Source: Charina bottae
Taxonomy: Eukaryota; Chordata; Lepidosauria; Squamata; Charinaidae
NCBI GenBank assembly: GCA_023362775.1
Contig: JALMGJ010000029.1
Location: 2,012,001-2,076,000 of the forward strand
Direction: 5' to 3'
Length of the DNA stretch: 64,000 nucleotides
Below the pieces are notes generated by a model. It worked only from the letters and a program-made list of their open reading frames with translations, did not search any database and had not been told where the DNA came from. This document shows, in pieces, positions 51,711-62,438 of this stretch. The position numbers and the translations under genes were made by a program. The number at the start of each line of letters is the position of its first letter. Position 1 is the stretch's first letter.

Positions 51711-52750
51711 CCAATCTCACAGCAAATCGGGTAGTGACAAGACCCCCCAGTGCACCAGCTCACGCTCTCGGCACTGTAAGGGTCCAGCACCACCCCCAGT
51801 CACGCTCTGTACCTCTCCCTCAACTTCTCTCACTGGTCAGGGAGAGGTACCAACGCTCACCAGCAATCACTCCTACCCCACCTCACTCTCACTCAGGGGG
51901 GTACTCTTACAAAACCATACAATCTTGGCTCCCCCCACCTCGTCTCTCACCCAGTGGGGGGTCCACATTCATACTAAGGGACCCCTATAAACCCTCTGCC
52001 ACCTTATATTAAATGGGACACTATCCAGGTCTTCATAGGGGTTAGTCCATGTAGTTATTTTTCGTATGTCCTGGTCTCCTGAACTCCAGCCTCCGCCCCA
52101 TCTGCACCTTCCAGGGCCGCAGGGTTCGCCCCCAACTCCAGCCAGTCCTAACATCAAGGCAAAAAGTCCAGCTTGTCTGCGGGGGGGGGGGGACTCGTCT
52201 GAGGACTCTGTTGCAACAGCTGGGATCTCTCTGTACCACGCCGGCTCTACTAGGCCCCGCCAACTCCACCGGCCTAGTCCGAACCCCGACAGTCTCCTCC
52301 TCCAGCAATCGAAAACAGAGCCCCTCGGCAGCCTCCGTCAAACTTCAGCTCTGCAAGCTCTGCCAGCCCAGCTCGACAACCAACAGCCTCCAACCTCCAG
52401 CCTCCAGCCGCATCCGGCAGCCTCCTACAGTCTCCGGTCTTCGGTGGGCTCCCGGACTTCACCAGCTCCGCCGGCCCAGCTCCAGCCCAGCTCCGGCCTA
52501 ACTCGAACCCCAAGACTCCGGCCCGCAACAGACCTCAAAAGGGCTATGGCATCTTCGGCAATTCACCGGGCTCCTTTCCTTGTGCAGATTCACGGAGCTC
52601 CGACCCAGACGCACGGTCTCGCCCCAGCACTCCCCTCGGAGAAAGCCACTCACCAGCGACACCACCACCTCTCCAAACCCCAAAGGTGAATTTTTAGGGG
52701 ATTTTCGGTGGGTTTTTCGGCTTTCCCGGAACAGTCAACGGCCGCGCAGA

Positions 52751-52766
52751 CTTGCCGCCATCTTGG
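52751..52766 (-). promoter_or_regulatory. YY1-like motif at the L2 LINE 5' end
   Basis: Minus-strand ccaagatggcggcaag lies about 20 bp inside the 5' boundary. The AAGATGGCGGC core is the vertebrate YY1 site; in mammalian L1 a YY1 site at the same place sets the transcription start. Function here is inferred. Confidence 0.5.
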
Positions 52767-52832
52767 ATCAGGAGCAAGGGGAGATATACCCTGGATTTGT
52801 TTTGTCTTCTTTTGGTACTAGGTATTTGGGTT

Positions 52833-53171
52833 AAGGGGCGTGGTGGCTCAGCGGGTAAGACGCCAGGCTTGTCGATCGGAAGATCGCAAGTTCGGAGGTT
52901 CGAATCCCTAGCCCTGCATGCGGAGTGAGCTCCTGCACTAGCTCCAGCTCTTGCCAACATAGCAATTTGAAAGCATGCAAATGCAAGTAGATGAATAGGT
53001 ACCACTTCGGTGGGTAGGTAACAGTGTTCCGCGCGCGTCATGCCGGCCACAGGACCGTGGAAGCGTCCTCGGACAACGCTGGCTCTTCGGCTAAGAAACG
53101 GAGATGAGCACCGGCCCCTAGAGTCAGACACGACTGCACATATGTGCGGGGGGAACCTTTACCTTTTTTTA
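52833..53171 (+). mobile_element. tRNA-derived SINE with intact Pol III boxes
   Basis: The head ggcgtggtggctcagcgggt carries an A box (tggctcagcggg) and ggttcgaatcc is a perfect B box at about 52898-52908. A 3' end gtcagacacgactgcacata, a G run and cctttaccttttttt follows. The exact 10-bp duplication tatttgggtt is at 52823-52832 and 53172-53181. The same 3' tail is at 360-412. Confidence 0.88.
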
Positions 53172-53299
53172 TATTTGGGTTTACATAGAATGTTTTGTAT
53201 GGAGTTTGTTGGTTTCTGTTCTAGAGTTCTTTTGAATTATTGGAGTAGCCTGTTGATGGTCTCTGAAACGCTTTTGATGTAAGGGAGGGCCATCTGTTT

Positions 53300-53700
53300 G
53301 GTAGATTGTGATGTTTGTGTAATATTCAGATGAGTGGATATATACTTTTCAGTGAAGTTGCGTGGGTATTCACTGTGTTGAAGGAGAAGTTGTAGATACT
53401 TTATTCCTGCTTTTTATAGTTTTATGGTGTGTTATGGCTTATCTTAGCATTTTTATGCAATTTTAAAATATTTTTTATTAAAGCATTTTGAAAAAAGAAG
53501 AAATAGCTACAGAAAGAAGAAAAAGAAAAGAGAAAAATAATGGATAACATATCAGTAAATAAATAGGATGTTTACAATAGTCTTAAAGTTTAAAGTTCAC
53601 TATTTCATTGATTAATTGATTAATTGACTATATAGAACCGAGTACATTGTATCTTTTTGTTAAAAAAATCTAGAAATCTATATCAAACTATGAACAAGAT
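53300..53700. other. AT-rich stretch inside the Penelope-like remnant
   Basis: A-rich at 53460-53545; no gene seen. Probably diverged Penelope-like sequence. Confidence 0.35.
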
Positions 53701-54043
53701 GTTGACATCACCATTATTATTATTCCAATGATAAATGCCCACTATCATAAAAAAGAAAAAATGAAAGAAAAAAATAAATATAATCATTATTACAAAAGAA
53801 TTTGGTTTCAAATTCCCTCCCATTTTACCTGGACTGATAATTACAATCAACATATTTCTAAGCAACGTTTTATGCACCTTTTTTGTTTCTTTTACTGTTG
53901 TAGCTCTGGATTTGGTTTGTGTCAGTTGCTTTCCTGTGGACTTGGGTTTGTAGTGTAGCATTGGTTTCTTTGCTGAGAAAGAGGTCTAGGAAAGTTACTT
54001 CCTTCTTTTGTGAACTTGATTGCATCAGATGTATGGTTGATTA

Positions 54044-54260
54044 GACTCACTGGAAAAGACCCTGATGCTGGGAAAGACTGAAGGCAAAAGGAGAAGGGGA
54101 CAGCAGAGGATGAGATGGTTAGATAGCATCACCGATGTAATGATCATGAATTTGAGTAAACTCCGAGAGACAGTGGAGGACAGGAAGGCCTGGCGTGCTA
54201 TGGTCCATGAGGTCACGAAGAGTCGGACACGACTAAACGACTGAACAACAACAACAAGCA
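54044..54260 (+). mobile_element. BovB LINE 3' fragment, copy 1
   Basis: The + frame reads LEKTLMLGKTEGKRRRGQQR, MRWLDSITDVM and KAWRAMVHEVTKSRTRLND, ending in acaacaacaac. It follows directly on Penelope-like sequence. Confidence 0.85.
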
Positions 54261-54319
54261 ACCTATATTACAGATAGATCAGCTTACATTAAAAGTTGCC
54301 TTAAAAATAACGAGAACCT

Positions 54320-54655
54320 TGGACTGTAAGGAGGTCAAATCAGTCAATCCTAAAGGAAATCAACCCTGACTGCTCATTGGAAGGACAGATGCTGAAGCTG
54401 AAGCTCAAATACTTTGGCCACCTAATGCGAAGAGAGCACTCACTGGAAAAGACCCTGATGCTGGGAAAGACTGAAGGTAAAAGGAGAAGGGGACGGCAGA
54501 GGATGAGATGGTTAGATAGCATCACCGATGTAATGAACATGAACTTGAGCAAACTCCAGGAGACAGTGGAGGACAGGAAGGCCTGGCGTGCTATGGTCCA
54601 TGAGGTCACGAAGAGTCGGACACGACTTAACGACTGAACAACAACCATAACAACA
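54320..54655 (+). mobile_element. BovB LINE 3' fragment, copy 2
   Basis: Frame SNQSILKEINPDCSLEGQML to KSRTRLND, longer than the neighbouring copy and in the same orientation. The two differ by several substitutions, so they are separate insertions or an old duplication. Confidence 0.88.
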
Positions 54656-54691
54656 ATTTTCTAAGTGTTTTTTATTTATGACAAAGGTATC

Positions 54692-55175
54692 ACCAAGAGC
54701 CAGTTTGGTGTAGTGGTTAAGGCATAGCTTTCCAAACTGTGTGTCGCGACACTTTAGTGTGTCGCAACACAGAGTTTGGTGTGTCGCACCACAACCCGGA
54801 AGCGGCGGCAGGGGTGTGCACGGCGGCGGCAGCAGCGACAACGGCAGCGGCGCACCGTCAGCACTTCCTCGTTTTAGTGGCAGCCGCTGCCGTGCACGCC
54901 GCCGCCGTGCACACCCCTGCTGCTGCGCGCACCCCCGCGCCGCTGCCGCTGTTGGTGTGTCGCCAACGGCGGCAGTTTGGAAAGCACTGGGTTAAGGCAT
55001 CAGGCTAGAAACCGGGAAACCGTGAGTTCTGCCTTAGGTACAAAACCAGCTGGGGGACCTTGGGCCAGTCACTCTCTCAGCCCTAGGAAGGAGGCAATGG
55101 CAAACCACTTCTGAAAAACTGCAGGGACTTGTCCAGGCAGTCGCCAGGAATTAATACTGACTTGAAGGCACCCAA

Positions 55176-55177
<2 letters not shown>
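54692..55177 (+). mobile_element. tRNA-derived SINE split by a hAT MITE
   Basis: gagccagtttggtgtagtgg at 54697 continues after the MITE as ggttaaggcatcaggctaga, then accttgggccagtcactctc and gaaggaggcaatggcaaacc. Ends in (AATC)n at 55178-55212. Confidence 0.85.
54723..54989. mobile_element. hAT-type MITE, GC-rich subtype, inside the SINE
   Basis: 267 bp, left end catagctttccaaactgtg (one substitution) and right end gtttggaaagcactg. Duplication ggttaagg at 54715-54722 and 54990-54997, SINE sequence present once in intact SINEs. CpG-rich GGCGGCAGC-type core. Confidence 0.88.

Positions 55178-55212
<35 letters not shown>
55178..55212. repeat. (AATC)n simple repeat
   Basis: caatcaatcaatcaatcaat run forming the SINE tail. 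Confidence 0.9.
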
Positions 55213-55213
<1 letters not shown>

Positions 55214-55627
55214 ATTTTGGGTTGTATTAGTGTGGAAGGATTATATTTTGTAGTCTTTTCTTTACTGCTTCTGCAATGAGTTCTGAGATGGGGGAACTGG
55301 TTAGAATCCCTTCAATCTGCTTGATCTGGCTATCAAATTGAAAATTTGTGGTGAGCAAATAAATGAATTTTATAAGTTAGGGTACTTCAGTTTTTGTGTA
55401 TTCATTAAGATTGGATGAACTGTGGAGCAGTATTGTGACTGTTAGAACTCCAGCAATATCTTGAGCTACACAAGTTCTCTGACATCACAAATGCAGTTAT
55501 GTTAGTTTATATAGTAAACTATAAATATATATAGTATTCACAACTTTTTAGTATTCTGAAATACTCATATAAGACATAACAAAGTTAGTAACATATATAT
55601 CTTATAGATATGGGGAGATAGGTGGGT

Positions 55628-55815
55628 GGGGGAATTGAAGCACCCTCGCAGTCATGGCGGGCTGCCAAGTGCCCGAATTTTGATCACATGACTGCGGGGG
55701 TGCTGCAGCAGTTGTAATTTCGGGCACAGGGCATAAGTCCATTTTTTCAGCATCGTTGTAATTTCGAACAGTCGCTGAACGAAAGGTTGTTAAGTGAAGA
55801 CTATCTGTATATAAA
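55628..55815. mobile_element. Half copy of the palindromic DNA transposon family
   Basis: gatcacatgactgcggggg, aatttcgaacagtcgctgaa and gttgttaagtgaagactatc resemble the right half of the element at 803. Confidence 0.5.
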
Positions 55816-55899
55816 TACTGAATTGGGTCAGTCTGCTGAATATCATCTTCCTACCCCCACCCCCTTTGATCCTGAAGATTGGGGGAGACTGGCTGCAAG

Positions 55900-56386
55900 T
55901 GTAACAGGGTTAGGATGTGTCAGAGCATGCAACGCTGGGGCGGCCAGTGCTTCTCCAAGACATCAGAGGTATACGTTCTATGCAGTAAATAGACACTCAA
56001 GCAGAGATTAGATAAAATAGTCTATTTACTCTATATGCATACACAGTCCAAAATACAATCCAGTAACGTCCAACACAGATACAGATGAGTTGAAGTAACG
56101 AGAAGAGAGTGAACACTAAAGCTTCACTACTTTTATACAAATATTAACCAATCACGTTATAGGTCAGACAAATTATCTGCCACACCCAGGTAAACTATAG
56201 CACCTGTAATATGAGTCACATCATACCTTCTACAATGGCTGCTAATTGGATGACTTGCAGAAAATATCAACTCTCACCTATATACCTCTAGCCTCTCCTG
56301 TATAATTAATCTACTTGTAAATTCTGGGTATTTTATAAACCCCAACAGGATGTGTATATAACATCCCTGTCCCTCTACAAATAACA
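55900..56386 (-). mobile_element. Candidate solo LTR (reverse)
   Basis: On the minus strand it runs from about tgttatttgtagagggacag to ctaaccctgttaca, with TG...CA ends, a TATA box tataaaag at 56130-56137 about 250 bp in, and the repeated acagg motifs near each end. No coding sequence is attached. An exact target duplication could not be found, so boundaries are provisional. Confidence 0.45.
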
Positions 56387-56389
56387 GAA

Positions 56390-57340
56390 GTGTGGTTGTT
56401 CAAGGTAAGAGGCAAGATTAGAGAGAACAAGTTAAGTAGCTCAGATATGAGAGGATGGAAAACCTATAAGCATGCATGAAACATCTAGCATGGAACATTA
56501 TTAATTGGATGTTGTTTTAAATGAATATGACACTTTTAGCTTTAAAAAATGAACAAAATAAAAATGTTTTATAGGTTGTTTTATAGCTTTATTTTAAAAT
56601 ACAACGCATTCCTGCCGTCATGTGATTGACATTCAGCCTCTTTACAACTGGCGGGCATTCCCGTGGTCATATGATCGCCTTTTGCGCTCTTCACAACTGA
56701 CTTCTGACAAGCAATGGAGAAGCTGGCAGTAAAATCGCAAGTCGTGGTCATGTGATATCTCAACGACCTGCGGTGACTCACTTAATGACTGAATGCGAAG
56801 TAGCGTCATAAATCAGCCATGCTTCCAGTGGGGACTGAGCAGCTGTGTCCGCGGGATCTGCGGGCAGAGCTGGCAACGTGCACTTTTTTGGGGGGCTTGG
56901 CAGGCTTTTTCCTGGAGCCCAGAGATTTTTCATGTGAAAAAAAAGCTTGGAATCACCCCATCTGTTCTCCTAAATGCCGTCTTGCAGCCAGAGAATCACA
57001 GCATTTGTGACGATCCGGTAAGGGATGACAGGAGGCGGGGGACACCATCATTTCCTAGCTGTGTTTGCAGCCTTAAAGGGACAGTAGGTTGAGCCACCGA
57101 TTTCTAAATCACCCAGTTTAATTTTTTTTAAAAGTTTATGTACCACAAGAAAGGCTTTCTACATCAAGAAGAAGCGGACTCTCTTGGTGCTTATTGTTAT
57201 TTCTGGATTAAATTTTTAATTTTTAAAAATGTTTTGGCTTGTTGTCCTGTTTAAAGAATAAGGAAGAATAAGGAAGAATGAGAACAATTGCTTTCCTGTC
57301 ATTATTTTTGTACTGAATTTGAAGGATTGAGTATTTTATG
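56390..57340. other. MITE fragment (56600-56820) and unassigned sequence
   Basis: 56610-56820 has catgtgattgacattcagcc, ggtcatatgatcgcctttt and ggtcatgtgatatctcaac of the palindromic family. 56820-57340 has no recognised feature; short open frames there show no family resemblance. Confidence 0.45.
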
Positions 57341-57342
57341 TT

Positions 57343-60300
57343 ATGTTATGATGGGAACCGGAGGGCGGGCCATCATTGGGGAAGACGCCTCCGGTGTTCG
57401 TTACCGGTGGCGTGTTCCGGCCTTCCAGGTTCAGACCCAGGCCCTGGTCAGCAGATCCTTGAGGGCCCTGGTTTCCGGCTGCTGCTTCTTAATACCAGGT
57501 CTGTTAACAGCAAGGGCCCCATCATATGTGATTTGATCACGGAGGAGGGGGCAGACCTGGAATGTATCACTGAGACCTGGCTGAGCCCGGGGGGGGGGTA
57601 GCCCTCTCTGAAATATGCCCGGCTGGGTTTCAGGTGTGGCATCAGCCGAGACTCCGGGGCAGGGGAGGAGGGATGGCAGTTGTAATTTGAGAGTCTCTAG
57701 TGGCCTTCAGGGGCGCTGCTCCACAAGTGGCCGGTTGTGAGACCCTGTTTTTCAAGTTGGGTTCTCGAGAACAGTTGGGAGTGTTGCTGCTGTACCAACC
57801 TCCCTGCTACGTAGCGACATCCCTGCCTGAGCTGCTAGAGGCCATCTCGGGGCTGGCGGTGGAATTCCCTAGGCTTATGGTTCTAGGGGATTTCAACCTG
57901 CCGTCCCTGGGACGTGCCTCTGAGGCGGCTCGGGAGTTCATGACTACCATGACAGCCATGGGCCTGTTCCAGATTATCCGAGACCCAGCTCGAGACAGTG
58001 GACTCACCCCAACTTAGTTTTCTTGTCGGAGCAGTGGCAGTATACTCTGAGGGGAGAGTTACATCTTTCCCTTTTGTCATGGTCAGATCACGCCCTGGTG
58101 GCCTTGAGATTCTCTTATGCCGCCCCACTCCGCAGGGAGGCAGGACCCAGTTGATTGTTCCGCCCCCGGCGACTAATGGACCCAATAGGGTTTCAGAGGG
58201 AGCTGGGGGTTATACCTCAAGATCTACTGCACGCTCCAGCGGAGGTCCTGGCCTCAGCCTGGAATAGGGAGGTGGCCGGGGCCTTGGACAGGATCGCGCC
58301 TATGCGGCCTCTCTTACCACATTTGACCCGATACTCCCCTTGGTTTATGGAGGGGTTGAGGGTCTTGAAGAGGGTTAAGAGACGCCTAGAGCGCCACTGG
58401 AGAAAGACAAAGACTGAATCTGACCAAACACAAGCTAGAGTCACTGTTAAGACCTACCTTGTGGCGGTAAGAGCGGCGAAACGTCAATATTTCTCCGCTC
58501 TTATTGCGTCCGCAGAATGCTGCCCGACGGCCCTGTTTAAGATAACACGATCTCTTTTAGGTAAGGTGGAGTCTTTGACCCACCTGCAGGGCCATGCGGA
58601 GGAGTTTTCTGAGCATCTGCAGGATAAAATCGCTCAGATTCGGTCTAAGTTGGACTCTAAGCGTATAGCACAGTCTGGGGAGATGCCGAGGGAACAGTCT
58701 TACCCTGTTATCTGGGAACAGTTCGATCCTGTTGGACCTAAGGAAGTGGACAAGATCCTTCGGATTGTAAGGGCCACCACATGTCATCTAGACCCATGCC
58801 CTTCCTGGCTGGTACAGGCAGCCCGGGAGGTGACATGTGGTTGGGTCCAGGTGATGGTTAATACATCTCTGGGGGAGGGGGTGTTCCCAGCTGCTTTTAA
58901 AGAGGCTCTGGTGCACCCCCTCCTCAAGAAACCATCACTGGACCCTACTGTATTGGACAATTTTCGTCCTGTCTCCCACCTCCCCTTTTTAGGGAAGGTG
59001 GTTGAGAAAGTGGTGGCATTACAACTCCAGAGGATCCTGGATGATACGGATTATCTGGACCCCTTCCAGTCAGGTTTCAGGCCGGGATATGGGGTGGAAA
59101 CTGCATTGGTCGCGCTTACAGATGATCTCTGGCGGGAGCGGGATGGAGGAAGTGCATCCATCCTGGCTCTTCTTGACCTCTCAGCGGCATTCGATACCAT
59201 CGACCATGGTATCCTTTTGGGACGGCTCAGGGAGTTGGGGTGGGAGGCGTAGTTTTACGCTGGTTCACCTCCTTCCTCCGGGGCCGATCCCAATCGGTGG
59301 TAATAGGAGAGGAGAGGTCCGACCCTCGCCCCCTCTCCTGTGGGGTGCCGCAGGGTTCGGTTCTCTCCCCTCTCCTATTTAATATCTACATGAAACCGCT
59401 GGGTGAGATCATCCGTCACCATGGGATGAGGTACCATCAATATGCAGATGATACTCAATTGTATATCTCCATCCCTGGTGATGCAGGGATGCAGTGGCTA
59501 CCCTTTCTCAGTGCCTGGAGGCTGTGGGGGTCTGGATGGGGAACAACATGCTTCGACTAAACCCTGGTAAGACGGAGTGGCTGTGGATTGATGGCTCCTG
59601 TGGATCCAGGAAGTTATCATCTTTAGTTCTGGATGGGGTTGCACTACCCCCTTCAGACCAAGTGCGTAATCTGGGGGTTCTTCTGGACTCACGGCTCCTG
59701 CTCGAAGAACAGGTGGCAGCCATGGCCAGAAGGGCTTTTGCACAACTTCGTGTTGTACGCCAGTTACGCCCTTTCCTGGATCAGGATGCCCTCCGTACAG
59801 TCACTCATGCCCTGGTCATCTCCCATATAGACTATTGCAATGCACTCTACATGGGGCTACCCTTGAAGAGTATCCGGAAGCTTCAACTGGTCCAGAATGC
59901 GGCTGCCCACACAGTTATTGGTGCTCCAAGATCAGCACATGTGACACCTCTGCTGCGACAGCTGCACTGGGTACCTGTGTGCTTCCGGGTCCAATTCAAG
60001 GTGTTGGTTATCACCTTTAAAGCCCTACATGGCATGGGACCAGGTTACCTGAGGGACCGTCTCATCCCCATAACATCGAACCGTCCCACTCGATCATTTA
60101 GAGAGGGCATGCTGCGGATCCCGTCGGTAAGGGAATTTCACCTGACGGGATCTAGAAAGTGGGCCTTCTCTATAGTGGTGCCCACCCTTTGGAATATGCT
60201 ACCCCTGTAGGTGAGGCAGGCCCCATCGCTCACGGCCTTTAGAAAGAACTTAAAGACCTGGTTCTGCCGCCTTGCGTGGGAGGAGGGGAGGAACAGTTCC

Positions 60301-60515
60301 TCTTGGGGATGGCTGGTGCCATAGTGCCCTTTTAAACATCAACCCATCACATCTTGGATTTTATATTTAGTTAATTACTATTGTATTATGTAGTAATATA
60401 TGTTGTTTTAACTGCTGAATTTTAATTCCCGATTTTTGTAAACCGCCCAGAGTCCCCCTGCGGGGAGATGGTGCGGTAAATATAAATCGAACCATAAATA
60501 AATAAATAAATAATT
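57343..60515 (+). mobile_element. 3.2-kb L2-type LINE
   Basis: Begins at a point equal to 51540 of the reverse copy, so it is 5' truncated. Frame pieces: LLLLNTRSVNSKGPIICDLI and CITETWLSPGGG (endonuclease), VLGDFNLPSLGRASEAAREF, a 365-codon run at 58155-59252 with LLDLSAAFDTIDHGILLGRL, then [20 protein letters not shown] and YHQYADDTQLYISIPGD, then 59494-60210 with LHWVPVCFRVQFKVLVITFK. At least five frameshifts or stops. 3' end aaaccgcccagagtcccc and (AAATA)n at 60492-60515. Confidence 0.92.
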
Positions 60516-60659
60516 TTTCCTACTCGTTTTGAATCTTCAGCTTTCTGTTTACTTTCTTTGGGACCTGCTTGTTAATGCACTTTCCCTTGCCAATTTCATT
60601 TGGATCTTTTCTATTAACCCATTAACTCCTATCTGTGTGAGTCAAGTATCTAGGGGTGC

Positions 60660-61830
60660 CATAATCTACTGCCTGAAAAATGGAGGATTTCAGCGAGATT
60701 CTTTCAGAGCTCCATCGTGAGCTTAAGCAGACTTTCAAAGAGACTCAGAATGCTGTCAAGCTATTCTGCAGAATATTCAGGACATTGGGGAAGAGATTAT
60801 TTTTAAAGTGTGTCATCTAGCTGAATATGTTATGGGGGAAGATGGAGATTTTGGTAAAGATGGTGTTTTTACTGACAGTAAGATCGAAGTAACGCCAGGC
60901 GAAGATTACATTTTGATGTTGAATGGGTTAAAACGACAATCTGAGCTGCACACTACACAGAAAGTTGTTTTTCTGGGGGATTGTTATGGCTTTCTGGGGA
61001 AATGTTATGGGGAGAAGAGAACTTGCTTTGTGGGAGTTTTGAGAAGGCTGAGTTTATAGGGGGGGGCAGTTGGGCTGTTTGAGTCCTGTATGAAAAATGC
61101 CTTGTTTGTAAAATGGAGATATGTAAATGTTTTGACATATTTCAAAGTGGGGTAAAAATTTAAGAATGCTTAATTGGATTGATAATGAGGTTTTTATGAT
61201 TTTATGTCTTTTTAATGATTTGAATTAAGATTTACTGGTTTGTTTGATTTTTAAGATTTATAAGGTATCTATAAGGTATAATAATAATTGCTTGGTTTTA
61301 GATTTAATAAGGTTAAGATTGTTGTAGTATTATCAATTATGAAAAAAATTAAGAAAATAATTGCTTGGTTTTAGGTTTAATAGGGTTGATTGTTGTATTA
61401 TTAATTATAAAAGTAGATTTATATGTTTTTATAATTTGATTTTTATTATAGTAGACAGAATTATATAGAATAGTGTTAGGAAGAAATAATTGAATAAAGG
61501 TTGTGTTTAGGGGAGGGAAGCTGGTTTATACATTTATATATTTCCCCCCTTTTTAATATAAGGGGAAGGCACAATTAGTGATTTCTATGTGTGCTGATGG
61601 ATTGATATATAGAAATAATGTGATCTTGGTTTGATATAGAGTAAGGGATTAATTATGGAAATTGGTATATATTCTTGTTGTTGAAAGTCGGAAGTCACTT
61701 CTTACGTAATCTTTAAAATTGTCTTGTGTTTCTCACTTTTTTAGTTGTTTTTCTTTTTTTGTAGGTTGTTTTTCTTTTTTGTAGTTTTTTTCTTTGCTTT
61801 AAACTTAATAAAATTCTTATATAAAAAAAT
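60660..61830 (+). mobile_element. L1-related insertion with ORF1-like start and L1-type 3' end
   Basis: MEDFSEILSELHRELKQTFK at 60680 resembles a coiled-coil ORF1 start but frameshifts soon after. No reverse transcriptase is present. The 3' part (gtcggaagtcacttcttacg, TTTTTCTTT-rich tract, cttaataaaattcttatata and short poly(A) near 61830) resembles the 3' end of the L1 at 5972. An ORF1-only or internally deleted L1 is the likely reading. No target duplication found. Confidence 0.45.
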
Positions 61831-61837
61831 AAATCTG

Positions 61838-61915
61838 CCATGGTCACATGATGTTTTGCTTAGCGACTGAGTTGCCGGTCCCAATTGTGGTTGCTAAGCA
61901 AGGACAACCTATACC
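61838..61915. mobile_element. End fragment of the palindromic DNA transposon family
   Basis: catggtcacatgatgttttg, cttagcgactgagttgccgg and gctaagcaaggacaaccta. Confidence 0.55.
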
Positions 61916-61949
61916 ACTCTCTGTATTTTTATCCATGTTGTACACTTAA

Positions 61950-62438
61950 CTGAATTAAATAACTTAGCCACAAAACCATGGATTTTTCATACCTGAGGAG
62001 GGAAAATGTCGTTGGCGGATTTCATCATCATTGGCGATCACTCGTAGCCGAGTAAGATTGTCTTCCAAAGGTAAAATTTTAACAGTGGATCCGTAAGTGG
62101 CTATAAAGGCCAATTCTGGATCCGCACAACCTCCCACAATGAGGGCATAGGTTTCCGGGTGGGAGACGGTCATGATGAGGGTTTGCCCGACGTGCCTTTC
62201 TTTTAGCTCTTTTCTCCCTTTCGCCCTGTACTCGTGCTTCTTCAAAGTCCATAGCGCCATTAATAAAGGCTGACCTCCAATTGAAACGCTCATGAGTTAG
62301 GGCTTCCCAGTTCTCAATGCTGATATTACATTTTTTAAAATTAGCTTTGAGAGTATCTTTGAATCTCTTTTGTTGTCCACCAATATTCCGTTTTCCATTC
62401 TTAAGTTGGGAGTAAAGTAGCTGCTTTGGCCAGTGTAT
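61950..62438 (-). mobile_element. RTE-clade LINE C-terminus and 3' end (reverse)
   Basis: Minus strand: PKQLLYSQLKNGKRNIGGQQ, KRFKDTLKANFKKCNISIEN, then CPHCGRLCGSRIGLYSHLRI, the C-terminal zinc finger of animal RTE proteins, and the 3' tail tactcggctacgagtgatcg. It is joined to the endonuclease at about 62438 with the reverse transcriptase core missing between. Confidence 0.8.

Larger units (their letters stand above)
48384..52784 (-). mobile_element. Near-full-length L2-type LINE (reverse), 4.4 kb
   Basis: Bounded on both sides by Penelope-like sequence: ctctgtttata to the left and tataccctgg to the right, continuous in the copy at about 14851-14870. From its 5' end: a roughly 1.1-kb GC-rich leader (52784-51711) with a YY1-like motif, one long ORF2 (51710 downward), a 3' UTR and a (TTTA)n tail at 48384-48432. 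This is the longest and best preserved of the L2 family here. Confidence 0.9.
52785..55560 (-). mobile_element. Penelope-like element, reverse transcriptase part, broken by later insertions
   Basis: Minus-strand pieces in element order: IEGILTSSPISELIAEAV at about 55340-55280 (RT active-site neighbourhood, normally MGSPISGLIAE); LDLFLSKETNATLQTQVHRK then ATDTNQIQ at about 54035-53905; ALPYIKSVSETINRLLQ at about 53295-53240 (linker before GIY-YIG); tataccctgg tail at 52785. Interrupting elements: BovB pieces and a SINE plus hAT between 54040 and 55215, and a SINE at 52833. Very diverged and inactive. Confidence 0.7.

Noticed and set aside
52833..52910. A tRNA gene, because A and B boxes are perfect
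   Set aside because: The sequence continues into a SINE body and tail with a target duplication, and the cloverleaf is not complete.
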